A stretch of 39,142 nt of DNA from CAYPGT01 sp964512985 (GTDB lineage: Bacteria; Cyanobacteriota; Vampirovibrionia; LMEP-6097): the NCBI GenBank assembly GCA_964512985.1, contig CAZELI010000022.1, positions 1 to 39,142 on the forward strand. The letters run 5' to 3'. This document shows, piece by piece, positions 7,354 to 15,431 of this stretch. Within the stretch, counting starts at the first letter, position 1; the number at the start of each line of letters is the position of its first letter. Position numbers and translations under genes: made by a program. Under the pieces are notes generated by a model. It made no database searches. It worked only from the letters and a program-made list of their open reading frames with translations, and was not told where the DNA came from.

Positions 7354-9030
7354 ATGCCAGGATTTGATTCATTTGAAGCCATGTTCGGGGGTTTTAAACC
7401 ACCATTTAAACCAGATTCCACTTTAGAAAGAGCTACTTCGAAAGAAGTTACTGAAACCAGAAGAAGCAGAAAACCGATAGATTTAACTGCGGATAAGTTG
7501 CAAGGAATAAACGATCCTCAGCTAAACAAATTAAATGAAGCAGTTACTAGATTGCGAGTAGTTATTGAACAAGAAGATGGGACAGAAAAAACAATAGGAT
7601 CTGGATCTGGAATTGTTATAAGTCCTGATGGATTAGTTCTAAGTGTTAATCACGTTCCTGCTATTGGCACACAAAATAGTAGTGGTTTTATTTCTGGTAC
7701 TCAAGTGCTTAAAAATTTAAGTACATGGGGTCAACTTCTAACCAAAGGAAAAGCTAAATTAGTTGCTGATATTGTTATTCCTCCAGAAGGACCAGCACTA
7801 CCAAGTACTATGTTTACTCCTAAATCTGTAAAATCAGTAGTAGAACTATTTCCGAGCAATAAGGTAACAAATTATGATCCTACTGATGATACGGTTAAAA
7901 CGGTAACGGTTCCGTTACAAATTATTACTGAAGATCCAGGGCACGATTTAATGTTAGCTAGAATTGATTTGCCTGAGAAACAAGACCCATATTCGTTTTT
8001 AAATTTAGCCAATACAAAACCTACAAGGGGTCAGGATGTTTATTCATTAGGGCATCCACTAGGGATTAAGCATAATTCATTAGCTTTGGGAGAAGTTATT
8101 GATCCTAATTTCGACGTAGATAAAATTAAAAGAGCACTTGAATCTCATGCAAATGTCGTCGGTGCAATTGCAGGAGCACTTAATTTTAATATTCCTGGAA
8201 AGACTTTATTACAAGGTGCTTTATTAGGATTATCTCAAAAGCTTGCTGGAGTTGATGTGAGTACAGCCCATGATTTTTTAAATGGAGCAACCATAAGCTC
8301 CAACCATATAGATCATGGCAGTTCAGGAGGATTACTTGCAGATAAAGATGGTAAGGTTGTTGGTGTAACTTACTTAGGTTTACCAAATAGCTTAATTAGT
8401 ATAATGAGATATATTGCAGGAGCTTTAGACCTAAGACCAGCTTCTGGTGAGCCACTTAATGCGGTCACTGGTTCAGTAGGGCTTGATAAAGTACATAGAT
8501 TCTTGGATGAAGCGGGTGTTGATTTAAATAGACTTAATGATGGTAAAGCAGCTGGCACAAAAGAACTTTTAAATAGAAATAGTCAAAGGCAAGCTGCTGA
8601 CACAATCAGATTATTACTTACTAAACAAGGTAAAACTGGAACAGAAATTGAAGAAGAACTATCGAAGCTTGGACTAATAGGTAATTCTGCTAAAACTGCT
8701 AAGAAGACAGAGGAAGTCAAGCCTGAATATAAGGTCTTCTCATTTAAATCTCCACATGAGCCTATCGAAGTATTAGCTTTGAATGTTTCTAAATCTGATA
8801 CTCAGCCTGGAAAAATTGAAATTCAAATTACAGTTAAGCTTATTAATGGTGAAACTCTAGAAACATCAGATTTTGTTGATCCAATAAAATTTGATCCAGA
8901 TAAAGTTTTTGATCCAAAAACAAAAGATTTAGTCTATAAACATTTAACTGAGACAGAAGATGGTAAAAAGACATTAGAAAAGTTAAGTAGTATTCAACAA
9001 GAAATCCTATCACCAAGAGAGCTATTATGA
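7354..9030 (+). CDS. trypsin-like (HtrA/Do-type fold) serine protease without signal peptide
   Basis: The 558-residue protein contains a chymotrypsin-fold protease core from about 65 to 350. GSGSGIVISPDGLVLSVNHV carries the catalytic His100, GHDLMLARIDL supplies Asp198, and HGSSGGLLADKDGKVVGV carries Ser324 in GSSGG (canonical GNSGG). A block of about 60 residues (255-310) is inserted before the Ser loop. No N-terminal signal or membrane anchor is seen: the first 45 residues are polar, with an FGGFKPPFKP patch. The C-terminal 230 residues resemble no PDZ domain I can recognise. Family members cleave misfolded or target proteins, usually in the periplasm; lack of a signal suggests cytoplasmic action or export by another route. 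Its stop overlaps the next start by 4 bases. Confidence 0.85.
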   Translation: MPGFDSFEAMFGGFKPPFKPDSTLERATSKEVTETRRSRKPIDLTADKLQGINDPQLNKLNEAVTRLRVVIEQEDGTEKTIGSGSGIVISPDGLVLSVNHVPAIGTQNSSGFISGTQVLKNLSTWGQLLTKGKAKLVADIVIPPEGPALPSTMFTPKSVKSVVELFPSNKVTNYDPTDDTVKTVTVPLQIITEDPGHDLMLARIDLPEKQDPYSFLNLANTKPTRGQDVYSLGHPLGIKHNSLALGEVIDPNFDVDKIKRALESHANVVGAIAGALNFNIPGKTLLQGALLGLSQKLAGVDVSTAHDFLNGATISSNHIDHGSSGGLLADKDGKVVGVTYLGLPNSLISIMRYIAGALDLRPASGEPLNAVTGSVGLDKVHRFLDEAGVDLNRLNDGKAAGTKELLNRNSQRQAADTIRLLLTKQGKTGTEIEEELSKLGLIGNSAKTAKKTEEVKPEYKVFSFKSPHEPIEVLALNVSKSDTQPGKIEIQITVKLINGETLETSDFVDPIKFDPDKVFDPKTKDLVYKHLTETEDGKKTLEKLSSIQQEILSPRELL

Positions 9031-10268
9031 ACGTTTCCAATAATTTCAATATAGCTATTCCAGTTCATGAGTACTTAAGTTATATAGAAGGGAAATATGG
9101 AGCTGACCTGGCAACAAAACTATCAAGACAACTAGCTTCAGATGCCAAGCATATTGTAATAGCAGCAAATAATCAAACGGATCTGACAGATTTTAAAGCT
9201 GATTTGGAAAGAACCAAATTACATCAGCCAAGTCCACAAACTATCAAAGATGTTCTTGCAGGAAGACTTGATATCAAGGTTGATGATTTAGAGAAATTTT
9301 ATAGCAAAATTTTTCTTCAAACCCTTGAAAGCTTTGCAAGTGAGTCTAGTAATCTAGGTGAAGCAGTAGATATGCTCTTTGATTTTTACCATACAAGTCG
9401 AAGCTTTGGTGGTCCAGAAAGTGCCTTGTTAAAATCATCTTCTGGTTTATTTATCGTATCTAATTCAGGAATGTTTAATTTTGATCTTATTGCAGCAATT
9501 AACACTTTAGTTGCGAAGAATAAAGAATTAAAAGTCCTTGACTTAGGTTGCTCAACTGGTTTAGGTACGTATTCCGTAGCAGCTGTCTTAGAAAGTCAAA
9601 GACAATATTGGCAACAAACTAATAATCAAGATTTTGATTATCAACTTCAAGGCATAGATATTTTTGATAAACCTTTAAAAGTAGCTACGCAAGGAACTTT
9701 TACTAAAGAGCAAATTGAAACTGGATACTATGCTAGTGATAAAGCATGCTTGCAAGATCAACAATTAATTTCTGCAGCACAAAATGCTGCTACTCTAAAA
9801 TATGGTCCCATAGCTTCTCAGCAGATTACAAGTTTTATGAAGGATATAAGAGCTGAATTGATTAATGAGAAGTTAATTCCCTTAATAATGGATGAACCAA
9901 AAGCAGGTGAATATAAAGTTAAAAGTGCAATTGCTTCTAAAATTAGTTTTCAAAAAGTACAAGCTTTTGCTCTAAATTCAGATACTATCCCAAATGATGC
10001 CTATCATATAGTGTCTTGTTTTAATACTTTTGATTTATTGACGGATGAAGGAAAAGCAAAACTCTTAGAAGAAGCTACTAAAAAACTAAGTAGCGGAGGC
10101 TTTTTATTTTCCGATATATTCAAATTTAGTAATCCGAATGAATTTAAAGCAGCTAATCCTAAATGTGCAGAAGTGATTGACAGATATTTTGATATTTTGA
10201 ATAATCCTAGTTATAGACCAGGTTCTAACGAGTTAAGCTACATGCCAGGCTTATTAAAGCGAAAATAA
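9027..10268 (+). CDS. SAM-dependent methyltransferase, CheR-like
   Basis: Of 413 residues, about 165-400 form a Rossmann-type methyltransferase domain. Motif I is VLDLGCSTGLGTYS (about 170-183), and an acidic strand end QGIDIFDKPLKVATQG follows, resembling the CheR pattern (D-I-x-x-x-x-L-x-x-A-x-x-G-x-Y; here GYYAS follows about 10 residues later). A post-I block reads SCFNTFDLLTDEGKAKLLEEATKKLSSGGF, also as in CheR. The N-terminal 160 residues are helical and unassigned. CheR enzymes methylate glutamates of chemoreceptors; no chemoreceptor is nearby, so the substrate is unknown. The ATGA overlap with the protease gene means coupled translation and suggests a shared target or pathway. Confidence 0.78.
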   Translation: MNVSNNFNIAIPVHEYLSYIEGKYGADLATKLSRQLASDAKHIVIAANNQTDLTDFKADLERTKLHQPSPQTIKDVLAGRLDIKVDDLEKFYSKIFLQTLESFASESSNLGEAVDMLFDFYHTSRSFGGPESALLKSSSGLFIVSNSGMFNFDLIAAINTLVAKNKELKVLDLGCSTGLGTYSVAAVLESQRQYWQQTNNQDFDYQLQGIDIFDKPLKVATQGTFTKEQIETGYYASDKACLQDQQLISAAQNAATLKYGPIASQQITSFMKDIRAELINEKLIPLIMDEPKAGEYKVKSAIASKISFQKVQAFALNSDTIPNDAYHIVSCFNTFDLLTDEGKAKLLEEATKKLSSGGFLFSDIFKFSNPNEFKAANPKCAEVIDRYFDILNNPSYRPGSNELSYMPGLLKRK

Positions 10269-10274
10269 ACCTTA

Positions 10275-10784
10275 CTAAATGAGGTCAATCTCCATCAAAA
10301 TTGCTTCAGAAGGTAAATTTCCCTCGGGATAGTAAGGATTAAGATGGGCTTTATTTATTTCTTTAAAACCATAACTTTCATATAATTTAAGTGCTTTGCT
10401 TAATCCACGTAAAGAATCGAAACGCATAAATTTATAACCCATTTGCTTAGCGGTTTCTAATGCTGAATCTAATAAATTGCGTCCTAAGCCTTGTCCTTGA
10501 TATGCTTCTTTTACAAACATCCTTTTGAGCAAACATGTTTCTTGATCGTAACTAATAATTCCAGCACAAGCTACAGCGATATCATTTTGGTAAATTATAA
10601 AGAACTCGCCTCCAAGCTCAGGAGAATATTTTCCAGGTAAAGATCTAAGCTCTTCTTCAAAAAAATTAGTTTCAGCTCTTAAGCCCTGTGTCTTAAAAAT
10701 ATAATCATCATAACTCCTGAAAAGCTCTTGCAGAGCCTTAATAACTTCATGATTTGCTTTTGAACCAATGATTACGTTTGTCAT
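10275..10784 (-). CDS. GNAT-family N-acetyltransferase
   Basis: The 169-residue protein has a clear acetyl-CoA site, VKEAYQGQGLGRNLLDSALETAKQMGY (motif A, Q-G-Q-G-L-G at about 97-102), followed by SKALKLYESYGF (motif B). It resembles the small GNATs of the PhnO/YjgM kind with a LKRMFVK strand before motif A. The substrate is unknown. An AGAGAAG ribosome-binding site precedes the ATG at 10784. The gene is convergent with the methyltransferase gene, only 6 bases between their stops, and is the last of five minus-strand genes in the island. Confidence 0.88.
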   Translation of the reverse strand: MTNVIIGSKANHEVIKALQELFRSYDDYIFKTQGLRAETNFFEEELRSLPGKYSPELGGEFFIIYQNDIAVACAGIISYDQETCLLKRMFVKEAYQGQGLGRNLLDSALETAKQMGYKFMRFDSLRGLSKALKLYESYGFKEINKAHLNPYYPEGNLPSEAILMEIDLI

Positions 10785-10807
10785 CTTCTCTAATAGCCAT
10801 TAATACT

Positions 10808-11236
10808 TTATTTATCCAAATTAATTGGCATCATACTCTGGACATCATCCATAGTATAACCGCCATGAAGATAGTATTCATTTTGGTCTACATCGTGTGT
10901 TCTTACAGACTTTTCATTTAATGATCCATCTTTTAATTGAAGTCTAGGAGATTGTTTGAAAGTGACTAAGAATTTTTCACTTCTAGATATCCTATTATAA
11001 TTAGGATCGGTGGTTATATCCAAACTATCATCGTTTTGATATCTCTTTCCCGTAACTCGATTACCGTTTAATAATTCTTGTCTTTCTTCTGGACCAATTA
11101 CTCTGTAAAACTGGGTCGGTAGACTAACTCCAACTAGAATCTCTACTTCTCTCAGTGAGACATCTTCAAGTCCCCATGAACACAAATGTTCTTGCATTGC
11201 TTTAGGACTCATGTTTGGTGGTATTGAAAAAGACAT
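10808..11236 (-). CDS. orphan island protein, faintly ADP-ribosyltransferase-like
   Basis: This 142-residue protein has no confident family. Residues 42-60 (FYRVIGPEERQELLNGNRV) resemble the first strand and helix of ART-fold proteins, where Y-R begins the NAD-binding strand and a Glu-rich helix plus turn follows. SRSEKFLVTF at about 83-92 could be the second strand, and a late acidic EYYLHGGYTMDD segment lies near 118-129. The reading is speculative; the classical R-S-E triad is not demonstrable by eye. No signal peptide or membrane helix is present. It lies 23 bp upstream of the GNAT gene and 88 bp downstream of the next minus-strand gene, so it may be co-transcribed with both. Confidence 0.6.
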   Translation of the reverse strand: MSFSIPPNMSPKAMQEHLCSWGLEDVSLREVEILVGVSLPTQFYRVIGPEERQELLNGNRVTGKRYQNDDSLDITTDPNYNRISRSEKFLVTFKQSPRLQLKDGSLNEKSVRTHDVDQNEYYLHGGYTMDDVQSMMPINLDK

Positions 11237-11324
11237 CCTTTGAATATATAGCGTAAAAACAAACTAATTTTATAAGAATTTGACCAAAATAAAGAAAAAA
11301 TTATAACTGAAAGACTGATTAAGA

Positions 11325-12218
11325 TTAGGTATAGGGTGCCTTTAATTCTTGATGAGTCATTGATCCATCATTGATTAAGAGCTGGTATGCTGTTGCTTCT
11401 GTCACATTTTGTAATGGTCTATCTTTACCATCTACTCCAAGCTCTTTTATACACATCACGTGATCGGGTTTGATTCCTGCTTGATTCTTATAACCTCTTG
11501 CAAACTGCTGTCTTAAATCCCAAAGCTGTAGTATACCTTTCTCTTTAGGACCAGCATTGAGATTACCTGTTACTGTAAATCTAGAGTCCATCATATCATC
11601 GTCAGCTTTTAATCTCCTTCCTGTTGCCTGTTCAGCCTCTAAAAAAGTCTCTTGTCCTTCTTGATATTTTTCAGCTCTTAATTCTTGTAGGGCAGCATTT
11701 CCACCGTTTTCATTATTAGCATCACGTCTGAGACGTTCATATCTAGTTTCCGATCTTGGATTAATTTGTGGTTTAAAACCAGCAGGAATCTCAGTTGCAT
11801 GAACATTGCTGTAGCGTGATAGATAAATTTTAGATCCTACTCCCATCTCTTGACTTACTTTATCAACAGCACATATAAGCGCACCTTTGTCTCTTTCTTT
11901 GTGATGTTGAAACTGGAGATCTTTATTTGGATATAACCTAAGGACTTCATCAATATCATTAAAAAACTTACCTCTTTCCCATCCCATAATTATTGGAACA
12001 GGGAAATTTTTACCAGACAATTGATTGCAACGTTGTTGTTCTTGAAAAACACCTTGTACCAAATCACGCATAGTCTGAGCCATTGCTTTTACAGATGTAT
12101 CATCGTGATCTTGCTGATAGACTATTTCTCTTGAAGTTGGACTAACTTTTGATACGGTTGTTTTAAATTTACCTTTCTCTATCGCCCCAGCTACAGCTAA
12201 AATTGAAGTATTATTCAT
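11325..12218 (-). CDS. orphan island protein, 297 residues
   Basis: I do not recognise this protein. It starts MNNTSILAVAGAIEKGKF and is soluble in character, with no membrane helix. Residues 70-130 alternate strands and helices (VPIIMGWERGKFFNDIDEVL, LQFQHHKERDKGALICAVDKV). The middle (155-200) is very rich in charged residues and Asn. A Cys-containing strand HVMCIKELGVDG lies near the end. The VPIIMGWERG ... GALICAVDKV spacing could reflect a Rossmann- or RNase-H-like fold, but no catalytic set can be defended. The start is preceded by a purine-rich GAGGTAAAG. It is 20 bp downstream of the duplicated-domain gene and likely in the same transcript. Confidence 0.6.
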   Translation of the reverse strand: MNNTSILAVAGAIEKGKFKTTVSKVSPTSREIVYQQDHDDTSVKAMAQTMRDLVQGVFQEQQRCNQLSGKNFPVPIIMGWERGKFFNDIDEVLRLYPNKDLQFQHHKERDKGALICAVDKVSQEMGVGSKIYLSRYSNVHATEIPAGFKPQINPRSETRYERLRRDANNENGGNAALQELRAEKYQEGQETFLEAEQATGRRLKADDDMMDSRFTVTGNLNAGPKEKGILQLWDLRQQFARGYKNQAGIKPDHVMCIKELGVDGKDRPLQNVTEATAYQLLINDGSMTHQELKAPYT

Positions 12219-12238
12219 AAATCTTTACCTCTATAGTT

Positions 12239-13543
12239 TTAAGCAGTTTGTTTTGCAAGAACATTAATTGCAACAGCCAAATTCTTTATATTTTGGATTC
12301 TATCTCCCTTAGCTGCAAGAGCACTACTAATAAAGGCCTTAAAGTAAGGGACTGGATTTTGACGGAAATCTTGTAAAGAACCTACTTCTGGCCATAATGT
12401 ATCCATTCGATGTGGGAAATATTCAAAAACTTTTTTTGGATCATGACCTTTAGCCAATCTTTCTAAAATAAGATCAGATCTTGTGTGATCTTCAGAAACA
12501 TACTGGTCAGAACTAGTACCTTCAACTCTTTTAGTTGGTCGTGCCCTTCCATCTCGTGACATTTCTAAACTACAGTTTTCAAACAATGAATTTGCTCCTT
12601 GAATAAAGCTTGCCAATAATCTTTCTGCAAGAAAATTATTATTAGGACCCGAATAATTAGTTATGAGAGCTTCAAATATTTTTAGATTCTGAGGTTCACT
12701 AATATTTAACTGACCATTACTTATCAACTGTGCCGGCAGTTGTTTATCAGCTCGAGCTTTATCAATTAAAGTTCTAACCTCTGTACTTGTTCCTCCTGGA
12801 TTTGCAAGAGCATTAATAGCTTTAACAAATTTTCTTAAAGCTTCACCCTGATCTTCTTTATAAGGCTTAGTCATCGTTATAAAGCCACATATGTAAGCTA
12901 CTGGATTTATCAACAGATCTTGGAAAGAACCTTTTACAGGATTCCAACTATCCAATCTATGAGGAAAATAATTTACGGTTGCTTCTTGATCACCACCTTT
13001 AACTAATCCATTAATTATTAATTTTGATCTAGCCGCATCATGTTCGACATATGCTTCTGAAGATGTGTCAGAGAGAGCCATTGTTGGTCTTGCTTTACCG
13101 TTTGATGCCATCTCTAAGCTACACTTTGCGAATCTCAAAGAAGTGGTTTGTAAAAATTTTACTATTAATTTTTCGGCAGCAAACTTACCAGTATGTCCGA
13201 AATGTTTATCAAAAAGTGTATCAAGTAATTTTAATTGAGCTGGAGTTTCTGCTTGTAAAAGTCCATCAGTTCCAATCAATTCAGCTGGCAAAGATCCTGC
13301 CTTTACACACCTTGCACAATAAGCAATATCATTTTCATTAATTTGGCGATCCATCACATTGGGATTTGATACATCAGCCGTTGTTCCAGCACTTAAGTCT
13401 TTTAACTCTTGACCATCTCTATCCAGTGTTAATGTTGGAGATGGAGCAATTTCATCTTGAGTATTTGTAGCATTTACGGCAACAAGGTTTTGTCCATTTA
13501 CTTCATTAATATTTCCTGCTCTTTCAGTTTCACCAATTATCAT
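12239..13543 (-). CDS. orphan protein with a tandemly duplicated ~165-residue domain
   Basis: The 434 residues comprise a Thr/Asn/Ala-rich leader (1 to about 70) and two homologous domains, about 84-248 and 268-430. Matching blocks are LPAELI/LPAQLI, CSLEMASNGKARPT/CSLEMSRDGRARPT, YFPHRLDSW/YFPHRMDTLW, GSFQDLLINPVAYICGFI/GSLQDFRQNPVPYFKAFI and KAINALA/VAINVLA. The paired conservation of CSLEM, RPT and YFPHR suggests a binding or catalytic patch kept in both copies. I know no named family with this pattern. The gene has a strong Shine-Dalgarno (AAGGAG, 8 bases before ATG at 13543). It lies between the sigma-like gene and the 297-residue orphan gene, all on the minus strand with short gaps. Confidence 0.68.
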   Translation of the reverse strand: MIIGETERAGNINEVNGQNLVAVNATNTQDEIAPSPTLTLDRDGQELKDLSAGTTADVSNPNVMDRQINENDIAYCARCVKAGSLPAELIGTDGLLQAETPAQLKLLDTLFDKHFGHTGKFAAEKLIVKFLQTTSLRFAKCSLEMASNGKARPTMALSDTSSEAYVEHDAARSKLIINGLVKGGDQEATVNYFPHRLDSWNPVKGSFQDLLINPVAYICGFITMTKPYKEDQGEALRKFVKAINALANPGGTSTEVRTLIDKARADKQLPAQLISNGQLNISEPQNLKIFEALITNYSGPNNNFLAERLLASFIQGANSLFENCSLEMSRDGRARPTKRVEGTSSDQYVSEDHTRSDLILERLAKGHDPKKVFEYFPHRMDTLWPEVGSLQDFRQNPVPYFKAFISSALAAKGDRIQNIKNLAVAINVLAKQTA

Positions 13544-13573
13544 TTTTTTATTCTCCTTAAACTTGTTTCATCA

Positions 13574-14692
13574 CTATGGCTTTGCCTTGATTTCATCTAA
13601 AGTAGCCTTAAGTAAAGGTATCGATGAAAGTACGCCAATAGTATATTCAGCTGAATTTTTTGATTTAATTTCACAAATAACTTCAAACGTATTTTTAATC
13701 AATGAGGCAAACTCGGGGTTATTTGAAGAGAGAATAACTTGCATTACCTTTCCTCCCACTACTTCTAAATTTATTTCATTTCTTTTGGAATCCTCTATTT
13801 CAAGATCAAAAGTATTTTCAATTAACTGTAGAAGTTGTTTGAACAATTTTATTTCCTCACTATTTAGAAGGGGTGTTGCTTTCTTAGATTTAATAGAAGT
13901 GTCTAATAATTTCAATAATATTGGTGAAACTTTTTCTAAAGCTATCAAAAACTCTCCCCCAGGGCTTTGTCCAAGATATTCATAATTATCTTGAGCATTA
14001 GAGAATGAAGGTAGTTTTATGCCAGTTGTGTCTTTAACTTTTTCTTGAATTGATCTATATAAAAGAGTTGCATATCCTTTGCCAAAACCTAATTCCTCTT
14101 CAATTTTATACAAAACCCCATTATATATTCCATAGAGACAAAGTAAGCTTAAAATTTGTCTCTCTTTAGGTTTTAATCCCAAATTAGTTCCTGCGAGAAA
14201 TAATTTATAACGTTCTTTGAAGTCACTTTCTTTAGATGCTAAAACAGTTAGATGTTTGTATGGTTGTCTATGAATACGATCATTAAGATTACTAAATGGA
14301 GTTTCATTTCTTCTATAACCATTTTTAGTTGGAGATAAATGAAATTCTCTTCTGACTGCATCAATTGTTTTTCTAAATGCAGACATGATAAACCATTTAT
14401 ATCCTGTGTATTTTGTTAGGATACTTGGATTTTTATATACACTTGTAAACATGGCTTGAATACCATCTTCAGCAAAGTTCTCAAGTTGTTTTTGTTGTAT
14501 ATCAAAAGTTTTTCCTAACTTTCCAACAATAACTCCTCTTAATTTAGTTCTTAGTTTCTGAAATGTTTCACTTGAGCATTCTGGGAAATTAGATTTAAAT
14601 TCAGCAAAAAGATTTTCAAATGAATTTGGACTTCTTTCAGAACTTTGCCATTCTGGTGATGTAATAATTGGTGCTGTAAGAACAGTTTGCAT
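13574..14692 (-). CDS. sigma70/ECF-like factor with long C-terminal extension
   Basis: The protein has 372 residues. Region about 40-120 resembles sigma region 2: AEDGIQAMFTSVYKNP, then a TGYKWFIMSAFRKTIDAVRREF helix matching the W-L..I..N...D..R pattern of the -10-binding helix. Region about 165-222 resembles sigma region 4: LGLKPKERQILSLLCLYGI (the L-x-P-x-E-R-x-I-L-x-L helix), then KIEEELGFGKGYATLLYRSIQEKV as the helix-turn-helix. Some 150 residues then follow with no known domain; ECF factors normally end near 200. It would direct RNA polymerase to specific promoters, perhaps in the island. It has its own promoter with 20-bp direct repeats. A replication or excision regulator with a sigma-like fold is the alternative. 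Confidence 0.65.
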   Translation of the reverse strand: MQTVLTAPIITSPEWQSSERSPNSFENLFAEFKSNFPECSSETFQKLRTKLRGVIVGKLGKTFDIQQKQLENFAEDGIQAMFTSVYKNPSILTKYTGYKWFIMSAFRKTIDAVRREFHLSPTKNGYRRNETPFSNLNDRIHRQPYKHLTVLASKESDFKERYKLFLAGTNLGLKPKERQILSLLCLYGIYNGVLYKIEEELGFGKGYATLLYRSIQEKVKDTTGIKLPSFSNAQDNYEYLGQSPGGEFLIALEKVSPILLKLLDTSIKSKKATPLLNSEEIKLFKQLLQLIENTFDLEIEDSKRNEINLEVVGGKVMQVILSSNNPEFASLIKNTFEVICEIKSKNSAEYTIGVLSSIPLLKATLDEIKAKP

Positions 14693-14742
14693 TATAAAAT
14701 TAATAGAACGTCCTCTTTTCTTGTTCTGAGCAGAGTTTCAAT

Positions 14743-14772
14743 ATAATATCAATACGCTTTAGCTTTTGTCAA
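14743..14772 (-). promoter_or_regulatory. promoter of the sigma-like gene
   Basis: Read on the minus strand, a perfect -35 TTGACA (complement of 14767-14772) and a -10 TATTAT (complement of 14743-14748) are separated by 18 bp. The start codon is 51 bases further on. Two direct repeats, at 14749-14763 and 14769-14783, cover the spacer and the -35 element. Confidence 0.65.
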
Positions 14773-14783
14773 TACCCTTTAGC
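14749..14783. promoter_or_regulatory. 20-bp-period direct repeats over a promoter (operator candidate)
   Basis: TCAATACGCTTTAGC (14749-14763) and TCAATACCCTTTAGC (14769-14783) match at 14 of 15 positions and start exactly 20 bp apart, about two helical turns, so a protein would contact both from the same face. They overlap the -35 and spacer of the promoter reading into the sigma-like gene, the layout of an autoregulatory operator. The binding protein is unknown. Confidence 0.6.
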
Positions 14784-14873
14784 GAAATTTAGGATTTTTA
14801 TTGCTAATACAGGGTTTTTGTCTATGGACTTACCTTTCTATTTGGGTTATATGATTTGTGATACTATTTGTTT

Positions 14874-15205
14874 ATGGAATCAGTCAATACTACAAATATT
14901 TCAGTAGAATTGCCGACTAAAAGTCCCATTAATGTTATTAATGATGTCTCATCAAATACTTCTAAAGAATCTAATCACAGAGACAGTGCTCTGTTAAAAG
15001 AGTTAATGGATAAGTCTGATTTAGAAAAAGCGAAAAAAAGAATGTAGATCCAAGTAAGCCTAAATGGACTACGCCTCTCATCTTTAGTGGTTTAGGTTTG
15101 ACTTTAATTGATAATCTCCGTGGAAAATTAATAAGTGGTCCCTTTAATTTAATTGGTTTTGTTATGATCGGTATTGGATTAATAGCTAAGTTTTTACATA
15201 AATAG
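14874..15205 (+). CDS. small membrane protein split by a frameshift at A7
   Basis: The first frame runs from ATG 14874 to TAG 15045-15047 and gives a 57-residue soluble, Ser/Asn-rich product ending LEKAKKRM. The seven-A tract at about 15032-15038 precedes its stop. Moving to the -1 frame there (or adding one A) continues as KKNVDPSKPKWTTP and then two hydrophobic segments to TAG 15203-15205, a plausible protein of about 110 residues with a C-terminal membrane hairpin. Either polymerase or ribosome slippage makes both forms, or the gene is a recent frameshift mutant, or there is an assembly indel. No family is recognised. The Thr/Asn-rich start resembles that of other proteins in the window. 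Confidence 0.55.
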
Positions 15206-15281
15206 TATCTATAGTTGAAGACTCATATCAAAGTATAAAAAAAGATTTTGTGATGCACCTTTAATCCTAAATGTTCTCTGG

Positions 15282-15331
15282 CAGGCTGAGCCTAGGTCTC
15301 AGCCTGGTTCAGTGAGCCCCTTCGGGTCTCA
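15282..15331. other. two adjacent strong hairpins (possible structured RNA)
   Basis: CAGGCTGAG (15282-15290) and CTCAGCCTG (15298-15306) form a perfect 9-bp stem around a CCTAGGT loop. Directly after, AGTGAG..CC-TTCG-GG..CTCACT forms a second stem capped by a stable TTCG tetraloop. No T-run follows, so neither is a clear intrinsic terminator. They lie in the 643-base gene-free stretch 15206-15848, which otherwise holds the recombinase remnant and the 41-bp inverted repeats. A small RNA or a recombination-site structure is possible. Confidence 0.45.
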
Positions 15332-15431
15332 CTTCACAGAAGCATAGACTCTGACTACTAAACGATCAGAAGAAAATTGATTATAAGATCTCAGTTTTGA
15401 GTTGAAACTTGCGCCTCCTCGCTTCGCTCGT

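Noticed and set aside
8186..8558. Minus-strand frames inside the protease gene
   Set aside because: They are shadows of the protease coding sequence, which has intact catalytic motifs through this region.
13563..13985. 140-residue plus-strand frame
   Set aside because: It is antisense to the sigma-like gene, with no motif; the minus frame has better start, promoter and domain evidence.
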